Shown: positions 14,279-15,997 of the stretch, piece after piece
Layout of the letters: each line of letters starts with the position of its first letter
Position numbering within the stretch: position 1 is the first letter of the stretch
Translations under genes and position numbers: made by a program
Notes under the pieces: generated by a model
What the model was told of the DNA's origin: nothing
The model's input: only the letters and a program-made list of their open reading frames with translations
The model's database searches: none
Assembly (NCBI GenBank): GCA_900318545.1
Contig: ONLC01000034.1
Coordinates: 1 to 15,997, forward strand
Direction: 5' to 3'
DNA: 15,997 bases
Source: an uncultured Eubacteriales bacterium
Lineage (GTDB): Bacteria; Bacillota; Clostridia; Oscillospirales; Ruminococcaceae

Positions 14279-14589
14279 GGCAATAGATTTTTAGGTAATA
14301 GATATTTAGGCAATAGGTATTTAGGTAATAGGGAATAGGGAACAGGTAATAGGTAAGGTATCACCTTCGGTGATGATTTAAAATGGGGCTGCGCTCCATA
14401 TCCAAAGGTGATAGTGAAAACCAGATCAATCTGCCTGAGAATAACAAGCGAAAAGTATGCACTTTCTGTACGCCCGAATGGGCATAAGTCAGCAAAGCTG
14501 ACTCCATACCTATTCCCTATTCCCTATTCCCTATCACCTATTACCTAATACCCTAATACCCTATTATCTTTTCGCTTTTCCCTGTTACC
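14279..14589. repeat. Inverted heptamer-repeat element between mfd and pth
   Basis: The 352-base gap has no gene. Left array, 14279-14358: three 15-base units (GGCAATAGATTTTTA-like), then heptamers GGTAATA, GGGAATA, GGGAACA, GGTAATA, GGTAAGG. Right array, 14511-14561: TATTCCC three times, TATCACC, TATTACC, then TAATACCC twice, the inverse complement of the left motif. A further TTACC-type unit ends near 14589. Between the arrays are hairpins at 14361-14375 (ATCACC), 14383-14399 (ATGGGGC), 14472-14483 (GCCC, loop GAAT) and 14487-14503 (AGTCAGC). The arms could fold into a long imperfect stem. No transposase; it looks like a dispersed, non-autonomous repeat. Confidence 0.8.
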
Positions 14590-14602
14590 TAAAAAACTGT
14601 GT

Positions 14603-15220
14603 TCAGTTGAAGCGGTTCATTGCCTCGCCTGTTTCGCCCTTGATGATGAGCTCGACTGCCTCGGCGGTGTGGTTAAATACTTCGGAGAGCTTCTTCATAT
14701 CCTCGTCGGAAAAGCGTGAGAGCACCCAGTCGGCAAGGTCATAGTCAGGGTGAGGCTTGGCACCTATGCCTATCTTGACTCTCGGAAAATCCTGAGTGCC
14801 GCAGAGAGCTATTATGCTCTTCATTCCGTTATGACCGCCTGCCGAGCCCTTGCGCCTTATCCTCATCGTTCCGACATCGAGAGAGATGTCGTCATAGATT
14901 ACGATGATGTTTTCGGGGTCGATCTCGTAGAAGTCCATAGCATCGCTGATAGCTTCTCCGCTTTTGTTCATAAAGGTCTGCGGTCTCATAATAAGGCAGC
15001 TCTTTCCGCCGATGACGGCTCTGTTGCAGACTGCATTGAACTTGTGCTCGTTCGGGGTGAAGCTGTACTTCTTCTCCAATGCGTCTATTGCCAGAAAGCC
15101 GGCGTTGTGCCTTGTGTTCTCGTAAGCTACACCCGGATTCCCGAGTCCTGCTATAATAAATTCGGGCCTTGTCGGCTGAGACTGCTCGGACAATGCCTTT
15201 AATTTTTCAAAAAGTCCCAT
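14603..15220 (-). CDS. pth: Peptidyl-tRNA hydrolase
   Basis: Releases peptides from prematurely dropped peptidyl-tRNA so that the tRNA can be reused; cytoplasmic and essential in many bacteria. Seen: 205 residues with GLGNPG (Asn28, matching E. coli Asn10), TRHNAG (His38, matching the catalytic His20), VIYDDISL (Asp110, the Asp93 position) and GGHNGM (Asn131, the Asn114 position). All key residues are present. The N-terminus has about 18 extra residues (GLFEKLKALSEQSQ) before the fold begins, but AAGGAGG five bases before this ATG supports the long start. A consensus promoter lies at 15288-15316, and a strong hairpin follows at the very 5' end of the message. Mfd lies downstream beyond the repeat element. 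Confidence 0.97.
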   Translation of the reverse strand: MGLFEKLKALSEQSQPTRPEFIIAGLGNPGVAYENTRHNAGFLAIDALEKKYSFTPNEHKFNAVCNRAVIGGKSCLIMRPQTFMNKSGEAISDAMDFYEIDPENIIVIYDDISLDVGTMRIRRKGSAGGHNGMKSIIALCGTQDFPRVKIGIGAKPHPDYDLADWVLSRFSDEDMKKLSEVFNHTAEAVELIIKGETGEAMNRFN

Positions 15221-15249
15221 AAATCCTCCTTAGTATATCACGCACAATA

Positions 15250-15274
15250 ACCCCGACTTTACCAAAGTCGGGGT
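15250..15274 (-). promoter_or_regulatory. Hairpin at the 5' end of the pth message
   Basis: An 11-bp perfect stem (ACCCCGACTTT with its complement) with a three-base loop starts within about 8 bases of the expected pth transcription start. On the minus strand no T-run follows, so it does not look like an attenuator and may protect the 5' end. On the plus strand it is followed by TGTTTTTCG and could stop antisense transcription. Confidence 0.5.
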
Positions 15275-15287
15275 ATCTGTTTTTCGT

Positions 15288-15316
15288 ATTATAGCATACT
15301 TACGCCTTTTTGTCAA
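15288..15316 (-). promoter_or_regulatory. Fully consensus sigma-A promoter of pth, extended -10
   Basis: Minus strand TTGACA (15311-15316), a 17-bp spacer and TATAAT (15288-15293), with TGC directly before the -10 box. The -35 box follows directly on the T-run of the terminator of the upstream small membrane protein gene. Confidence 0.87.
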
Positions 15317-15317
15317 G

Positions 15318-15345
15318 AAAAAAGACCCGACACAAGGTCGGGTCT
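15318..15345 (-). terminator. Rho-independent terminator of the 87-residue membrane protein gene
   Basis: A 9-bp perfect stem (AGACCCGAC with its complement, 15323-15331 and 15337-15345) with a five-base loop, followed on the minus strand by a run of six T. It lies 9 bases beyond the stop codon. Confidence 0.9.
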
Positions 15346-15354
15346 GAAATTCAA

Positions 15355-15618
15355 TCACAGATTAAAATCAATGTACTCAACGATCGTGCCGTCGAAAGCT
15401 CCCTTGTCTTCAAGGCATCTGTAGGCAGCTCTTGCGCCTACAAAGGTCACATAAAGAGTGCCGAGCAGTACAATGACCGAAACGATCAGACACAGGATAC
15501 CGACAAAGGCACTTCCCAACGGCTGAGCCCTTTTTGTCTGCTGTGCTGCCATGTAAGCAGGATCATCTGATCTCAGTGCGATCGTGGTGTTCATTTCCGT
15601 GTTCTGCATATTTGTCAT
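15355..15618 (-). CDS. Small single-pass membrane protein, unknown function
   Basis: Seen: 87 residues. A polar N-terminus of about 34 residues (MTNMQNTEMNTTIALRSDD) is followed by one membrane helix at about 36-60 (GSAFVGILCLIVSVIVLLGT) and a short C-terminal tail with mixed charge (ARAAYRCLEDKGAFDGTIVEY). Not recognised as a named family. AGGAGGG in front of the ATG, its own promoter at 15675-15703 and a terminator at 15318-15345 make it a convincing single-gene unit. The next gene upstream has the same layout of polar N-terminus, one helix and short tail, so the two may be divergent relatives or work together; that is inference. Confidence 0.8.
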   Translation of the reverse strand: MTNMQNTEMNTTIALRSDDPAYMAAQQTKRAQPLGSAFVGILCLIVSVIVLLGTLYVTFVGARAAYRCLEDKGAFDGTIVEYIDFNL

Positions 15619-15674
15619 AACTATCCCTCCTGATGTTATCTCACGATTTGCCGATATCTCCTATCGACAAGCAC

Positions 15675-15703
15675 ATTATACAATGTTTTTTTCAAAACGT
15701 CAA
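15675..15703 (-). promoter_or_regulatory. Sigma-A promoter of the 87-residue membrane protein gene
   Basis: Minus strand TTGACG (15698-15703), a 17-bp spacer and TATAAT (15675-15680). It lies in the 122-base gap after the last gene of the window, in which no terminator was seen. Confidence 0.8.
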
Positions 15704-15740
15704 GAGGTAAAGCCAAACTTTCATCGTTCTGACACATTGA

Positions 15741-15997
15741 TTACAAAACGGGGTCAAAGGTAACTTCTTCCGTAACCGAAACCACGCTTACGCAGTCATT
15801 GGTGATCTCCTTGACTGCCTTTTTAGTGCCCTTTACCGCAAGAACTATCCCGACAACGATCAATACTGCAACGATAAGTACTATCACTATTCCAAGCACA
15901 AGGCTGCTCGAGCCGCTTTCCGCTCTCTGAGGAGTGCCGTAGCTGGGCTGCTGGTTCGACAGGTTCACAGGCGTGTTGTAGCCTGGGTGCTGCTGCT
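15741..15997 (-). CDS. Single-pass membrane protein with Gln/Pro-rich N-terminus, 5' end outside the window
   Basis: Seen: the frame is open to the window edge and reads QQHPGYNTPVNLSNQQPSYG, a Gln/Pro/Tyr/Gly-rich segment, then a long hydrophobic helix (about 26 residues of Leu, Val and Ile, SLVLGIVIVLIVAVLIVVGI) and a tail with KGTKKAVKEITNDC and SVTEEVTFDPVL. An internal GTG at 15966-15968 could be read as a start, but the same composition continues upstream without a ribosome site, so the true start is most likely beyond the window. Function unknown. The Gln/Pro-rich cytoplasmic N-terminus before a single helix is common in small Firmicutes membrane proteins. The helix Lys cluster suggests that the C-terminus begins on the inner face, but the topology is uncertain. 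Confidence 0.72.
   Translation of the reverse strand, partial: QQHPGYNTPVNLSNQQPSYGTPQRAESGSSSLVLGIVIVLIVAVLIVVGIVLAVKGTKKAVKEITNDCVSVVSVTEEVTFDPVL

Noticed and set aside
14279..14561. CRISPR array in the mfd-pth gap.
   Set aside because: Units are only 7 or 15 bases with no regular spacers, and the two sides are inverted relative to each other.
15966..15968. GTG as the start of the right-edge membrane protein.
   Set aside because: The reading frame continues upstream to the window edge with the same Gln/Pro/Tyr/Gly-rich composition, and no ribosome site precedes the GTG.

Overview
The window reads as chromosome of an anaerobic, low-to-mid GC Firmicute, most likely a Ruminococcus-like member of the Oscillospiraceae. 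This is judged from protein style, not from a database search: a ferredoxin-type thioredoxin reductase, a flavin reductase-rubredoxin fusion, a secreted transglutaminase with beta-sandwich repeats, and near-consensus sigma-A promoters. No tRNA, rRNA, CRISPR array, transposase or phage gene is visible.

Layout. Positions 3-737 (-) hold a truncated flavin reductase with two rubredoxin domains. Behind it at 795-1595 (-) is a lipoprotein with a polysaccharide-deacetylase fold that has lost its metal-binding histidines. Reading the other way from 1804 is a methyl-accepting chemotaxis receptor whose frame is broken by an exact 61-bp tandem duplication; its severed tail runs to 3958. Then come a small lipoprotein (4000-4467), a 6-phosphofructokinase with mixed ATP/PPi signatures (4499-5572) and a four-helix membrane protein (5590-6072). 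Between these and the convergent block on the right lies a 163-bp hairpin-rich segment bounded by two identical copies of a 27-bp terminator hairpin.

The block 6296-8607 (-) is a redox operon, transcribed in the order glutathione peroxidase, thioredoxin reductase-like flavoprotein, thioredoxin, OhrR-type MarR regulator. The reductase keeps its FAD motif and CxxC but lacks a proper NADPH site, as in clostridial ferredoxin-dependent thioredoxin reductases. The inferred flow is ferredoxin to flavoprotein to thioredoxin to peroxidase to hydroperoxide, with OhrR as the peroxide sensor. Two tandem OhrR-like operator dyads sit just downstream of the -10 box of the peroxidase promoter, so the regulator probably controls its own operon. 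No ohr gene is present.

Positions 8768-10708 (-) encode the secreted transglutaminase-like protein, with its own consensus promoter and terminator. Positions 10801-14250 (-) encode Mfd and 14603-15220 (-) Pth, an old Firmicutes gene pair that is here separated by a roughly 310-bp element made of inverted GGTAATA/GGGAATA heptamer arrays. The right edge has two small single-pass membrane proteins, the last one running off the window.

Across the window six minus-strand promoters and one plus-strand promoter have exactly 17-bp spacers. In three cases the upstream gene's TGA stop lies inside the downstream -35 box (TTGACA).
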